Positions 52,101 to 59,500 of a DNA stretch of 64,000 bases are shown here, in pieces. The position numbers and the translations under genes were made by a program. The notes under the pieces were generated by a model. The model worked only from the letters and a program-made list of their open reading frames with translations. It searched no databases and was not told where the DNA came from. Each line of letters begins with the position of its first letter. Positions within the stretch are counted from its first letter, which is position 1. This DNA comes from JAWLCQ01 sp041687095 (GTDB taxonomy: Bacteria > Planctomycetota > Phycisphaerae > SM23-33), in NCBI GenBank assembly GCA_041687095.1, contig JAWLCQ010000004.1:1-64000 (forward strand). Reading direction: 5' to 3'.

Positions 52101-54623
52101 GCAGGTGAGCGTGAGCCCCTGCGGGGCGGACTGGTCGGAAAGGCTGCCGCTCGACGGGGCCACGCCGAGCCAGGCCGCGTCGTCGGTGATGCTCCAGCCC
52201 AGGTTCGCCAGCCCGGCGTTCCACAGCGGGATCTCGACCTGCGTGGACGCCCCGGCGGCGACATCGGCGACGACGACCCGCCGCGGCAACTCCACCGTCG
52301 CCCCCGGGGCGGTGCCCGAAATGCTCGTCTGGAAGCCCGTCCAACTGTTGCCCTGCATGAACAGGCTGCCCGCCCCCGACCCGAAGTTGATCCCCACCGA
52401 GGCGGCGTACTCGCTGTCGCCCTGCTCCAGGGTGTTGTTGTACAGGATGATGTTGTCGGAGGCCGCGCTGCTGAACAGGAACCCCTTGTGGGCGCTGAGC
52501 ACCTGGTTGGAGTCGTAGACGTTCAGCACGGCCTTGCCGGTCTTGAACGCGACGTCGGCGACCTTGTTGATGACGACGTTGTCGCGGAAGACGTTCAGGA
52601 GCTGCGTCTCGCCGTGCGCCATCGTCCCCCCCGACACCGAGGTCGCCCAGCGGACGTAGTCGAAGGTGTTGTTGGCGACGTACTGGCTGTAGTTGACGGC
52701 CGACTCGCTCGTCCCGCCCCCCGGGGTCCACACCACGCCCGAACGCATCTCGTGGAAGTAGTTGTTGTCGACGACGAAGTTGATCCCGCCGTAGAACGTG
52801 TTCACGCCCGAGTTGGCGACGTGAGCGGTCTGGTCGACCGCGAGCTGCGTGCCGTCAAAGTAGTTGTCGTAGACCGCGATCTTGTCGAACGTCCGAACCA
52901 GCAGCACCGTGCTGGTGGTGTCGGGGATGACGTTCCAGGGCTGGGTGACGGTGGTCGTGTACGTCCCCCCGTCGTACGACGCCACCTGCCGCACCTGCCC
53001 CAACCCCTTCCCGCCCGTGATGACCACCCGCATGTTCGTCGCGGGGGGCGTCGCACCGGGGTTGAACGTGATGGTGTTGCTCGTGGCCCCGGTGATCGTC
53101 CCGTTGTAGAACGGGTAGCTGCCCTCCCACAGGAGCTGCTCCCCGGAGTTCTGATCCCCCCCGCCGGTGCGGACCACGAAGTCCACCGTCTCGTTGCCCC
53201 CGAAGTACTGCTGCGTCTGGCTGCCCCAATGGCAGTAGCCCACCCACGCGCGCCCCTCGCCCCAGCCGCTGGGGTGCGACGGGTTGGACATGTCGTAGTG
53301 CTGGAACGTGTTGTTCGTCACGCTCAACTGCGCGCACGCCCACGCCTCGATCAGGTCCTCGGTGTCGTAGCGGGCGTAGAAGTCACAGTTGTCGATGAAC
53401 GTCTGCGATCCGAACCCGCTGACGTGCTTGCCGATCAGCGTGCTGTTGGTCAGGTAGATGTGGTTGGACCCGGTGAAGCTGATGATGCTGTAGTCCAGCC
53501 ACCCCGTCTCGTGGACGCTGATGCGGTCCATCCAGACGTAGGCGCCGTTGGCGGCGATGCCCTGCTGGCCCTCGAAGGCGAGGTTCTCGATCCGCGAGTT
53601 GCCCCCGAAGGTGACCTTCGTCGCCTTCCACATCGTCGTCCCCGCCCCGTCCCCGTACGTCCGCACGCCCGAGGGGACGGTGAAGCTCGTCGGGGACAGG
53701 TACGTCCCCGCCGGGAAGTACAGTTGGTCGCCCGCCTGGCAGGCGCTGACGGCCGCCTGGATGAAGCTGCTGTCGTCCGTCACCCCGTCGCCCGTGGCCC
53801 CGTAGCTCATGACGTTGCGGATCGTGCCCGTCCAGGTGACCGGATCGCTCACGGTCAGGGCCGAGGGGCTCTTGCTCCACCCGTAGTCCCCGCCGTGCCC
53901 GTTATGCACCCAGACCTCGTACGTCCCGTTGGAGAGCCCCGCGGGGACGGTGTAGTCGACCTTGTAGGGGTTGGCGGCCGTCACCTCGGCCCACGTGCCG
54001 CTCCCGACGGAGGGCTTGAGATAGACCCAGGCGGTGTTGGTGCCCTCGTAGGTGGCGTCATGGTAGCTGAGATTACGCCCGAAGACGCTGACGGTGTCGC
54101 CCCGGGTCCCGGCGTTGGAGCCCCACCACGCCTCGGTCTGATTGATGGCGACCGGGTAGCCCACGCCGCTGCTGTTCTGGGCCCACAGCAGGAGCATGGA
54201 GTACTCGCCCGCGTCCTCGGCGAGGCGGACGGCGGCTTGGATGTTATCGGTATCCAGGCGGAGCGTCTCGACGTCGACGAGTTCCCCGTCGAGCATGTCG
54301 CTCTGCCGCCAAGCGTAGAAACGCGTGTCCTTCCCGAAGTCGCTCCCCGTGTAGCCCGAGAGCTGCCACCCCGTCAACGCCATCACGTCCCCGCCCTCGC
54401 CCGTGCGGGTCCACTCCCCGATCTGCGGGGCCCCGGAGACCGGGGTCTGCGTGTTGACGGGCGGCAGGAACACGTCCATGCCCGCCTGCAGGGCCGGGTT
54501 GTCCGCCGGGGCAACCACCGTCTGCAGCCCCGGATACCATGCCGTCAACAGCAGCCTGGGCTCGAGGCTCTCAAGGAATAGCGGGGTCGACTGAAGCTGA
54601 GAGTAATCGGGTCGGGGGGACAT
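40131..54623 (-). CDS. Giant LEPR-XLL surface protein: beta-helix, polysaccharide-lyase-like region, Calx-beta repeats, C-terminal metalloprotease
   Basis: A 4830-residue protein. LEPRLLL at 20-26 is the planctomycete LEPR-XLL export-associated box. Approximate layout: beta-sandwich to 265; pectate-lyase-type beta-helix 268-780 (SYGATGDGVTDDSSFIQAAV); IPT/TIG-like 850-1040; alginate-lyase/heparinase-II/III-like region 1045-1668 (FMVDGGCPEGSLYWDYGFGY, VVSAIGGHRYGHHKQYDKGS); Calx-beta 1668-1781; autotransporter-like beta strands 1782-2445; three Calx-beta; glycine-rich module 2778-3181; six Calx-beta to 3865; a second copy of the glycine-rich module to 4275; one Calx-beta; an unrecognised domain 4385-4668; and a matrixin-like zinc protease 4678-4830 with HELGHVLGVAH (His4785, 4789, 4795) and Met4804. 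AAAGGAG precedes the ATG. Likely role: polysaccharide binding and breakdown outside the cell; the protease may process it or its neighbours. Confidence 0.88.
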   Translation of the reverse strand: MSPRPDYSQLQSTPLFLESLEPRLLLTAWYPGLQTVVAPADNPALQAGMDVFLPPVNTQTPVSGAPQIGEWTRTGEGGDVMALTGWQLSGYTGSDFGKDTRFYAWRQSDMLDGELVDVETLRLDTDNIQAAVRLAEDAGEYSMLLLWAQNSSGVGYPVAINQTEAWWGSNAGTRGDTVSVFGRNLSYHDATYEGTNTAWVYLKPSVGSGTWAEVTAANPYKVDYTVPAGLSNGTYEVWVHNGHGGDYGWSKSPSALTVSDPVTWTGTIRNVMSYGATGDGVTDDSSFIQAAVSACQAGDQLYFPAGTYLSPTSFTVPSGVRTYGDGAGTTMWKATKVTFGGNSRIENLAFEGQQGIAANGAYVWMDRISVHETGWLDYSIISFTGSNHIYLTNSTLIGKHVSGFGSQTFIDNCDFYARYDTEDLIEAWACAQLSVTNNTFQHYDMSNPSHPSGWGEGRAWVGYCHWGSQTQQYFGGNETVDFVVRTGGGDQNSGEQLLWEGSYPFYNGTITGATSNTITFNPGATPPATNMRVVITGGKGLGQVRQVASYDGGTYTTTVTQPWNVIPDTTSTVLLVRTFDKIAVYDNYFDGTQLAVDQTAHVANSGVNTFYGGINFVVDNNYFHEMRSGVVWTPGGGTSESAVNYSQYVANNTFDYVRWATSVSGGTMAHGETQLLNVFRDNVVINKVADVAFKTGKAVLNVYDSNQVLSAHKGFLFSSAASDNIILYNNTLEQGDSEYAASVGINFGSGAGSLFMQGNSWTGFQTSISGTAPGATVELPRRVVVADVAAGASTQVEIPLWNAGLANLGWSITDDAAWLGVAPSSGSLSDQSAPQGLTLTCDAASLTNGSYTGTITVTDGSQTMKVTVLLTVGLRPTVAGYSGPAVLGSGSQITVTGTNFVNGCEVRIGGTAMAGVTFNSSTQLTVTLPAMAAADGIYSLEVVNPNELSAVLDGGVAYGRYLSSCTPDNAHLNGGVTITVFGAGFEATTTFSVNGSAATNVTIVSSRQATFTVPAGGTTVGLATIAAATGGNTFGGSPKFGYHATYVSPWFGDAGVAALKAKAANPAFADYVQPILDRAEKHLSTGLINSFDSNGSVIVTSLYGYLLTGKPEYRDRLMREVDYVANTIGWVSQQGQVAVGRVTAMAEAYNALAAELTATERGWFEGYFSDLLTDDEGTWGWYGNPGSNTVVVAAGVAGMSGLVMKHTMYTESVYAINWAVDLLENSYIDKGFMVDGGCPEGSLYWDYGFGYYLYFAKALEQATGSHQGLLTAPSLSNMRDYVEFLLAGDKVTGMQSFGDTQPFLTGFTICADFGARFNDGLYRWLADEMASRIAADADGLISSYYRNNLDVRDPYVAWGFLWRDATASPSSFPTIATKVVLDNNTQGVTIRTDGSDFYPDMVVSAIGGHRYGHHKQYDKGSFVVQANEEAYLIDPGYFQGNASDGDQTVHSIPLIDGNGVTDSNTPMATILSSFENAAAGYRGFVMDTTDAYANGAATRAHRVFVMTQQELQGEALILLDDIVASGSGVVTAQYQAGFAASTIDGGLGAVIQGNNGRMLLRTFGPAASLTATGPTDFEGSWYFDRMGVQWYKVRGDYTANANTPLVTVMLPLNDLTGDLPVAGADYSVTYGSGTITVNLPGGAKVNFTQVGGAWEFTSYEQPATQQVSLITIDPDASEENEDGGRFMVYRTGPTGSPLTVSYSLSGTAASGDYYESLTGSVTIPANERYVYIDVTPIDDAAPEIDEYLTLTLLDTANYDLAYPETGTITLADNDTRTFHWIGGTGSWSTYTNWDLGEVPGPNDVAVFSSGASVTLDTQDETVGWVTIDSLNSFSILGTYKLILSNGTLNVNARSGKTHTITCPVSGTASGVNFFGGGTYAFGNTLSDFTGPISISGGTFLYSTAGADTIFGNSANDLTLGGGVLVSIGTNGGDFNPASGRTVTIGEGGATFYANSDDIVFDDADQLQGSGLVTLRAMTYGTQMHLSAAQPNFSGGFLVDHVSGQRRVTELNATVAGALGTGPVTVRGIGGLVSYTWGAQTAVGGVTAGITAEDHGTINLVGTWSSTPDRFTVSEFGQIRGSSAQLGSVYRVSSFSGSPTTPEAILSTGAVVCHTTVSTSSIQNLGTAHDLLFGLGNNFNDPAFTLNIGNGSPWMGIARQTSAFSTSTSEVTRRLQQGTINVDGSNGFTEMVFLSAGNAYGSEERLLLGLDTYCPTFVLTGGNKVVGRVLDGQGRGRFVLDSSAPAYSNAISEWIVGDGTRTGEMMVTYTGGLGGIPVTVQSGSKLTASVTDALNANVTVNTGGTLVGPVTVASGLRLSGGGAVSGSVTVASGGTIAPGSATGAMSITGDLTLENGATYECSLGDTVSDSISVSGVVTLPYGGSTWTLKLVDDGGFVTEDHVLFTFSGTAPDLSGVVLDYGTTGWSGCRLEIQGASVVLTGTWTTVTLEATDTSAHEQGTDTGSFTVTRTGTSGDLTVHYTVGGTAGSGDYTPTLTGSVVIPDGQSSVVVTVTPVDDQEVEGPETLILTLAKDDAYARGAVISGTVTIGDNDGIPTVTLSATDSTAAEAGLATGAFTVTRSFTGGDLTVYYTIGGSATNGSDYVTLTGSVVIPSGQNSAVITVTPIDDDEIEGSESVSVQLASDAAYQIGSPYSGVVNITSDDKPVVSITATDASGSEAGNGTMSFRISRSGPGDIASGDLVVMYGVSGNASAGDYSETLGGTITIPDGELYADIVVTPVNDGAREGHEQLKLTLTTSPTYTLGAPNSATGRILDDDFSAATVTWTNGGGDGLASNPNNWSGALDHGVDVLLDGTSTADLVWDVTYNIDDWTQTSAYTGTVTIGTTYSTFSSTFTTFYVSGNVDLQGGKWTHIANTKGYSESGRDEYRLNAMVYGNLTVASGVSIDVTSKGYVEGKPNYNGGGTHGGRSSYPATPYDDPFMPLYHGTGGGSVSATNFSGGGSVFLVVNGTSTINGSILANVDAPTATYSRAAAGGSVYLETGSLSGSGAIETAGGNSLGGSNTNNGGGGRLAVILTGSASTFANFTGTLSAKAGTGGGFSAKAAAGSVYKQAGSEGPRQGELVIDFANRYGDTVDDYAYQFLAEDMSKVQVTMRQQGLWKLMGNTVIGGLDMASGTNLLLGGYTLTINSAPEEAVFSGTIYLDAAKTQTYDPQVGSSQIVFTRVLRPTVTIEATDPIATEAGPTTGTFTVTRTGPTSGDLVVRYTVGGTASSGDYSETLSGTITIPDGQASATITITPVDDSAIEPDETLVLTLSADAAYNVGSPAGGTVTIVSDDLDTVTLTATDASATEAGPTTGTFTVTRTATQGDLTVNYTIAGTATNTSDYATLSGSVVIPDGQTSATITVTPVDDSDIEADETVLLTLASGGYSIGSPASDTVTIVSDDVPTVTITATDATATEAGQTTGTFTVTRSGSGPALTSGDLTVNYTIAGTATNTTDYSTLSGSVTIPDGQANAVITITPVDDSDIEADETVLLTLASGGYSIGSPASDTVTIVSDDVPTVAITATDATATEAGQTTGTFTVTRSGSGPALTSGDLTVNYTIAGTATNTSDYATLSGSVVIPDGQTSATITVTPVDDSDIEADETVVLTLASGGYSIGSPASDTVTIVSDDVPSVSIVATDSSASETGPDTGTFTVTRSGSGPALTSGDLTVNYTIGGTATNTTDYATLSGSVVIPDGQASATITVTPVDDAETEADETVLLTVASGSGYTVGSPDHATVDIADNDGAVEVNLTATDAFASETGPDDGVFTITRTGTSGDLTVNYTVSGLADSGDYSQTLTGSVVIPNGQGSTTITITPVNDSVKETDEPLTLTLASGTGYTIGANSEATVVIEDNDVPAGTAWWVGQGDDTLASNPYNWAGDALANGVDIALDATSTKDLYWDVTYTVSDWAQASGYTGTVTIPTTYSAYSATFTVMSITGDLEISGGTWTQELNGKGYSEANPDQYRLRVDVGGNLTIGSGGAIDVTSKGYRPGYPNYNGGASHGGLGGTGSSWTGGPVYDSIFAPTLHGMGGGSTSDWQHEGGGSVYLTVAGSSTINGSILANVNAPLQTYTRAGAGGSVYLSTASISGSGSVAAKGGDSTGGSNTGDGGGGRIAVVLTGTGNTFSGYTGSFNAQPGTGGASSAHASAGTIYLQTGDQASGEGQVIIDSFDRNGDTVDDQATVLTSEDLSGSELLLRQKGIVKLTGNQEIGALDMAGGTQLALNGYTLTINQAKSQATLNGTIYLDAPRTQTYDPQQGHAQVVWTVSDTPTVTLTATDASAAEESSETGQFTVTRDQTSGDLTVYYSIGGTATNTSDYATLTGSVVIADGNSSAVITVTPVDDADHEGDETVVLTLSTDAAYTIGTPSSDTVTIADDDPAGPKLLEGVVTTVSNTGWTTVNLANDYNSMVVVCTVVHNGTLPPIAARVQNASGNSFQVRVDRADGQTGDVTGITVHYMVVEEGVYTVANDGVKMEAVKYTSTVTDRKSSWNGQSRTYANSYTTPVVLGQVMSYNDTDWSVFWCRGTSSSTPPTSTTLRTGKHVGEDSDTTRSDETIGYIVIESGSGTINGVDYVAALGADTVQGISDTPPYSYTISGFATVSSATVSQNAMDGADGGWAMLYGPAPVTTTDIDLAVNEDMIGDSERNHTTEQLGYMVFGQAAMQVATAPTTAEPTGVTLSDAPSDDLVQTAIADWEAALNADLSQLLAGVRFVITDLGGSLLAYEDRGVIYLDDDAAGYGWFIDETPLDNAEFTTETAGGLSATDTSPAAGAIDLLTVLRHELGHVLGVAHEDPGSADVMSETLEAGTRKLFDTADEEVVDLLALI
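43600..44700 (-). repeat. Tandem 342-base repeats (Calx-beta units)
   Basis: Near-identical DNA recurs at a 342-base interval (matching points at 43657, 43999 and 44341), each unit encoding one 114-residue Calx-beta domain. The neighbouring Calx-beta units are more diverged, so these three are the youngest duplications. Confidence 0.8.
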
Positions 54624-54928
54624 GGCGTGCTCCTTTGCCCAGGTTGGTGGGCGCGGGGAGGGGTCCCTCCGCGCACACGATAACTGCAGTTGCATTCCCT
54701 TGGCTCGCCACACCGACAAGGGACCACGCGGACAGACCGCGCGACACCCGCCTCCGCCGGGAGGGGATACGGACGAGACTGTCCCAACCCGAACCCGGCC
54801 GACGAACCAACCAATTGTGCTCCCGCGCCCGCTTCAGGGACGAGAGCGCCAGACAGGACAAGATCGAAGCGACAGCAAACGAACGGTGTCGGGCAGGCAA
54901 TGCGCCCGACGACATGCCAGCACCCTTG

Positions 54929-54956
54929 AGGATAACAGCACCCCGGATAGCGTCAA
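54929..54956 (-). promoter_or_regulatory. Promoter of the giant gene
   Basis: On the minus strand TTGACG, 16-base spacer, TATCCT. The predicted start near 54921 leaves an untranslated leader of about 300 bases, unusual next to the very short leaders elsewhere in the window. Confidence 0.5.
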
Positions 54957-55076
54957 GCGAGCAGCAACGAGATAATGTGCGAACGTAGAATACTCGCGGC
55001 TGAATGTGCAGGAATAGCACCCCCGCGCACCCGGCTGCGCTTCGCTCCGCCCCCTGCATGCCCTACACACTCCGCC

Positions 55077-55170
55077 CGAAAAAGGGGAACAGGCTCCGCG
55101 GCTGTCTGGCGGTGCCTGCCCCCCGGCGGTTCGCCTGCATGGGCTCGAAAAGCGGGACAGGCACCTGCGC
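55077..55170. repeat. GGGGACAGGCACC-type repeat in the gap before the alpha-toroid operon end
   Basis: CGAAAAAGGGGAACAGGCTCC (55078-55098) and TCGAAAAGCGGGACAGGCACC near 55145 are two degenerate copies of the element at 13859-13925. The rest of 54957-55223 shows nothing else recognisable. Confidence 0.6.
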
Positions 55171-55223
55171 GGCGAACAGCAGCCGCCCTGGCCCCAGTGC
55201 CCATTCTCAAAACCGCTGCTCCG

Positions 55224-56561
55224 CTACCGCTGGTAGATCGGGACGATCTGGTACGCCGGGGTCAGCGCCAGGATCGACAGGGCGGTGGTGTAGGCGGGGC
55301 CGCTCCAGTGGTCGCTGTCGATGACCCCGCTCCGCCGCGGCGGATGGACCCAGGCGCCCTGGTCGTTCTGGTTGGCGAGGAAGATCTCGGCGAGCTGCGA
55401 GTAGAACCGCCGCCAGTGCTCCCCCCCGAGTTGGAACGTGCCCTGCGAGGCGTGGTACATCGCGTAGAAGTACCGCTCCGCCCCCGGGACCGTGCTGCCG
55501 TAGGAGGCGGGGTTGTTCGCCAGGATCCAGTCCCCCGCCGCCTTCGCCACCGGCAGCCCGTGCCTCCCCCCCATCGCCAGCGCCAGCATCCCCGCCCCCG
55601 CCATCGCCCGGTTCGGCCGCTCGGGGGTCTGCGGGGCGTAGATGAACGTCCCGTACGACGGGACGAAGCACCGCCCCACGAACCCCGCCGAATCGTCCAC
55701 GCTCTTGACGGGCACGTCGAACCCGGCGTTCTCGGCCGAGCGGAGGAAGCACATCATCCAGCAGGTGACGGACAGGTCCGAGTCGCACTCCCCGAAGCTG
55801 CCCGGAACGATGTACCGCCACGCCCCGCGGTCCAGAACGCGGCGCTTGGGCTGCTGGTACTGCAGGTCGATGGAGTACTTCAGCGCCCGCTCGACGGCCG
55901 GTCGGATCCGCAGCGCCCGCTCGCGGTCCGTCATCCCGTAGACCTCGGCGAGGAAGATCCCGGCGATTCCGTGGCTGTACGTCGAGTGGGTGTAGCGGAA
56001 GCGGGAGAGCAGCCCGTCGGACTGCTGGGAGTCCAGGACGTAGTCGATGGCGCGGTTGAGGTGCTCCCCGTAGGGCCCCTGCCCCGGGACGTGCCCCGCC
56101 GCCAGCAGCGCCATCCCGCACAGCGCGGTCACGCCCGGCTGGGACTTGGAGTTGCCCGACTGGAACTGCCCATCCCGAAGCTGCTGCGTGACGAGGAACG
56201 CCAGCGCCCGCTCGACGGACTGGTCCACCCGCCGCCACGTGAGGGCGTCGACGGCGTCCTGGGGGGCGGACTGCGGGGGCTCCTGCGCGAGGGCGGACGA
56301 GGCGACAGACAGCAGGAAGAGGAGGGCAACCGCCACCACCCCAGGTGCGCGAGGCGCGAGCGGGGAGGCAGTGGGGCAATTTCCAATTTCCAATTTCCAA
56401 TTTCCAATTGGTTTGAAGACTGTTCCACAAACCGATTTCCACCGCAGAGAACGCGAAGATCGCAAAGGAGACTGGGCGTAGACAAAGGGAGTCCCACTCC
56501 CCCTCTGCGGCCGTTGCGACCTTTGCGGTGGGTTCTGAAGCAGTCTCTTGGCGGGCTTCAC
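55224..56561 (-). CDS. Prenyltransferase/squalene-cyclase-like alpha-toroid protein
   Basis: A 445-residue frame; the real protein starts with the signal peptide VVAVALLFLLSVASSALAQ (about 75-94) followed by an (alpha/alpha)6 barrel of squalene-hopene-cyclase or prenyltransferase type (ALAFLVTQQLRDGQF, PGVTALCGMALLAAG, NRAMAGAGMLALAMGG). No cyclase DXDD motif is seen, so it is probably a binding or scaffold protein; such proteins accompany BatA/vWA operons in planctomycetes. GTG 56561 has GGAGAG upstream and lies next to the stop of the preceding gene, yet the first 70 codons translate two intergenic repeat arrays (for example PIGNWKLEIGN). An internal GTG near 56339 is the alternative start. 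The gene is certain, the start is not. Confidence 0.78.
   Translation of the reverse strand: MKPAKRLLQNPPQRSQRPQRGSGTPFVYAQSPLRSSRSLRWKSVCGTVFKPIGNWKLEIGNCPTASPLAPRAPGVVAVALLFLLSVASSALAQEPPQSAPQDAVDALTWRRVDQSVERALAFLVTQQLRDGQFQSGNSKSQPGVTALCGMALLAAGHVPGQGPYGEHLNRAIDYVLDSQQSDGLLSRFRYTHSTYSHGIAGIFLAEVYGMTDRERALRIRPAVERALKYSIDLQYQQPKRRVLDRGAWRYIVPGSFGECDSDLSVTCWMMCFLRSAENAGFDVPVKSVDDSAGFVGRCFVPSYGTFIYAPQTPERPNRAMAGAGMLALAMGGRHGLPVAKAAGDWILANNPASYGSTVPGAERYFYAMYHASQGTFQLGGEHWRRFYSQLAEIFLANQNDQGAWVHPPRRSGVIDSDHWSGPAYTTALSILALTPAYQIVPIYQR
56376..56411. repeat. AATTTCC heptamer array
   Basis: CAATTTC repeated at 7-base intervals, about five units, ending in AATTGG. Same family as 11902-12020. It lies inside the extended N-terminal frame of the alpha-toroid gene. 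Confidence 0.85.
56441..56528. repeat. Inverted 9-base periodic CCGCAGAG repeat
   Basis: Arm 1 units ACCGCAGAG, AACGCGAAG, ATCGCAAAG (56441-56467) face arm 2 CTCTGCGGCCGTTGCGACC with TTTGCGGT (56502-56528). The family is the same as 17565-17646. Confidence 0.8.
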
Positions 56562-56564
56562 GGA

Positions 56565-59500
56565 TCACTCTCCTCTCGCGTCGGGGTCGGTCTCGACGGT
56601 GTCGGCGAGGCGGCGGTAGTAGTCATCGATGGCGCGGCGGTACTGTTCGGGGGGATCGGCGGAACGGCCCTGTTTGAGCCCGTCGCGGAGGCGGGAGACA
56701 AAGAGGTTCCACTTCTTTCGCCGCGCCTCGACGAGGGTCTTCTCCCAGGTCTGCAGCTCGACGCGTTTCCAGGCGTCGAGCTTGTTGCGGATGGACTGGG
56801 CAAGGTTCTGGGCGTTCTGCCCGGTCTGCTGAGCGAGGGCGGAGGCGGCGGCCATGGCGGACCCGGCCCCGCTGCCCGCGCCCGATCCCCCGCCCATCCC
56901 CCCGCCCTCTCCCGGGTTGTTCGGCATCCAGTCCTGCATGACCTGGATGTTCAGCCGCACGCCCGCCAGGCCCAGCAGTTCGGCCGCGTCGCGCTCGTGC
57001 TGGAGCATCCGCAGGATGGCCTCCAGGTCCGGGGCGATGGGCGGCTGCGCCCCGCGCATCCGTTCCTCCAGGAGCGTCAGCAGGTCGTCGAAGATCTGCT
57101 CCGCCAGGGCGAAGGCGTCGACGGTGGATTGCTGGATGCGGTGGGCGTCGTCGAGCTTGCCCTCGTGCAGGGCAGAGGCGGTCTCGGAGTGCAGCTTGGC
57201 GATGTCCTCCTTGACGAGGCGTTGGAGGTCGTCGGCCTTGGTGGGGATGGGGGGGTCGGCGTCGGCGAGGTTATAGGCGACGTCGAGGAGCTTCCAGGCG
57301 AGGACGGCGGTGTCCTCCTCGAGGAGGATCAATTGGGCGGTGGCGATGGCGGCGAAGTCCTCGGTCTCGAGGGCCTGGAGGCGGGCGACGAGGGCTTCCT
57401 GCTCGCGGAGCATGCGGAGGGTCTCGCGGACGCGGCGGTCGGCGTAGATGGCGACCTCTCCGTCGTTGGGATCGGAGAAGGCGACGGTGTCGGCGGCGGT
57501 CCCCAGGAGGCGCATCTCCTCCAGGAGCTTCTCCGACAGCTCCAGGGCCTTGTTGGGGTCCGCGGGGAGCGTGGCGGCGAGTTCGCCGGCGTGCTGGGCG
57601 ACGCTCTTGGCGAGGGCGGCCATGGCGTCGGTGGGCTCGATGGCGAGCGTCGACTGCCGGGGTCGCCAGACCACCGCGTTGTCGTACAACTGGCTCGCCG
57701 CCTGGGCGAGCTGCGCCTGCTCGGTGGCGATGTCCCGGGCGTGCTTGTCGAGGAGGGGCTTGCGTTTCTCGGGCGTGTCGGCCGACTGCCAGGCGGCGGT
57801 GTCGGCGAGCAGGGCCTGCTGGCGGCGGGCGAGGAGCGTGAGCTGGTCGCGGAGGGTGTCGGCGGACTGGCGCTGCATCGCCATGAACCGCCGCATGAGT
57901 TCCGGGTCCTCCGCGAGCAGCCGGGCGAGTTCCTCCATGAGTCTCCGCAGGTCCTCGTAGTACTTCTGGACGGCCTTGGCGAACTCGTCGTCGACCTCGA
58001 CCATCTTCCCGGTCCGCGGGTTGATGCGGTTCCGCTGCGCCTGGAGGAAGGCGTTCATGTCCTCGACGAGGATGCGGTGCATCTTCGCGATGTGTTCGAG
58101 ATCGTCGGCGCGCTTCTCCTCGTTGGCGATCCGCTCATAGGCCTTGGTGAGTTCGACGAGTTTGGAGCGGGCGCGGCGGATGTGGAACAGCGCCTGCGTG
58201 AGGGGCTCGGCCATCTCGGCGGGGCTCTTGGTGAGCTTGCCCGCCGCGTCGAGGTTCTCGGCGGCGGGGACGACGTCGGAGATCCCGATGTCCTCCAGTT
58301 GCAGGGAGATCATGGCGTAGGGCGTGTTGGCCGCCTTGTGCTTGAGTTCCTCGATGAGCTTGGCGGCGGATTGGAGGCGCTTTCGGCCGCCCTTGAGCAG
58401 CGTGCCCTGCTCGGCGGTCCACTTGGGGAGGGACGGGACCGCGGTGTGCAGGGCGGTGGTCGCCTCCTCGGCGGCGGCGAGTTCGGTATCGAGGGCCTTG
58501 AGGTAGCGGGCGATGTCCAGGCGGAGCTTCTCGCGCTTCTGGGCGTCGTTGTGCTGGGCCCACTCGTCGATCTGGATGCGGTGCTTGGGCGACTCCGCGC
58601 GCGGGGGCTTCCCCCCGGGCAGCGATCGCATCTGCATGTCGTTGGGCGGGGGCGAGTTCTCCGGGGCCTGGGGGTCCTGGGGATCCCGCTCGCCCCCCGA
58701 GGTCTGCGAATCCCGCGAGTTCGGATCGGTGCTGCTGGAGTTCGGGTCCTGCTCCCCGCCCGGGGGGCAACTGCTCCCGCCCGAGTTGGGATCGGAGGGA
58801 CTGCTCGATTGCGATCCGCTGCTGCCCGAGTTGGGGTCGGACGGGCTGCTCGACTGCCCCCCGCTGCTGGAGTTCGGGTCCTGCGGGTTGCCCGACTGGC
58901 TGTTACCCGAGTTCGGGTCGGAAGGACTGCCGGACTGCCCGCTACGGGAGTTGGGGTCCGACGGGCTGCCCGATTGACCACTGCGCGAGTTCGGGTCAGA
59001 GGGACTGCCCGATTGGCCGCTACGGGAGTTGGGGTCCTGCGGGTTCCCGGGCTGCCCCCCCTGGGAGTTCGCGTCCTGCGGATCGCCCGACGCGTTCGAT
59101 TGGCCGGAAGGGGACAGCTGCGGGTTCCCGTTCTGCCCCGACTGGGAGCCCTGATTCCCGACTGCGTTGGGGTCCTGCGGACCGCCCTGGTTGGGGTTCT
59201 GCTGCGTCAGGTCGGTGGGGTCCTGCGGGTCACCCTGCGTGCCCCCGCGCGTGTCGCCCTGGGTGGACTGGACGGCGTCGCGGGCGCGGAGGACGTACTC
59301 CACGCGGTCCCCATGCTTCACCTGCAGCGCCTGCAGGTCCAGGTTGACCGCCCCCGCCATCTGCAGGGGCGGGGGCAGATTGGGGTCGGGGTCGAGGGAC
59401 TTGAGGAAGGTCCGGGGCTGCTCTCCCTCGCGGGAGATGGTGACGGCGAGTTCGAGCCCGAGGATCCCGAAGTCGTCCTGCGCCTCGTAATGGACGGCGA

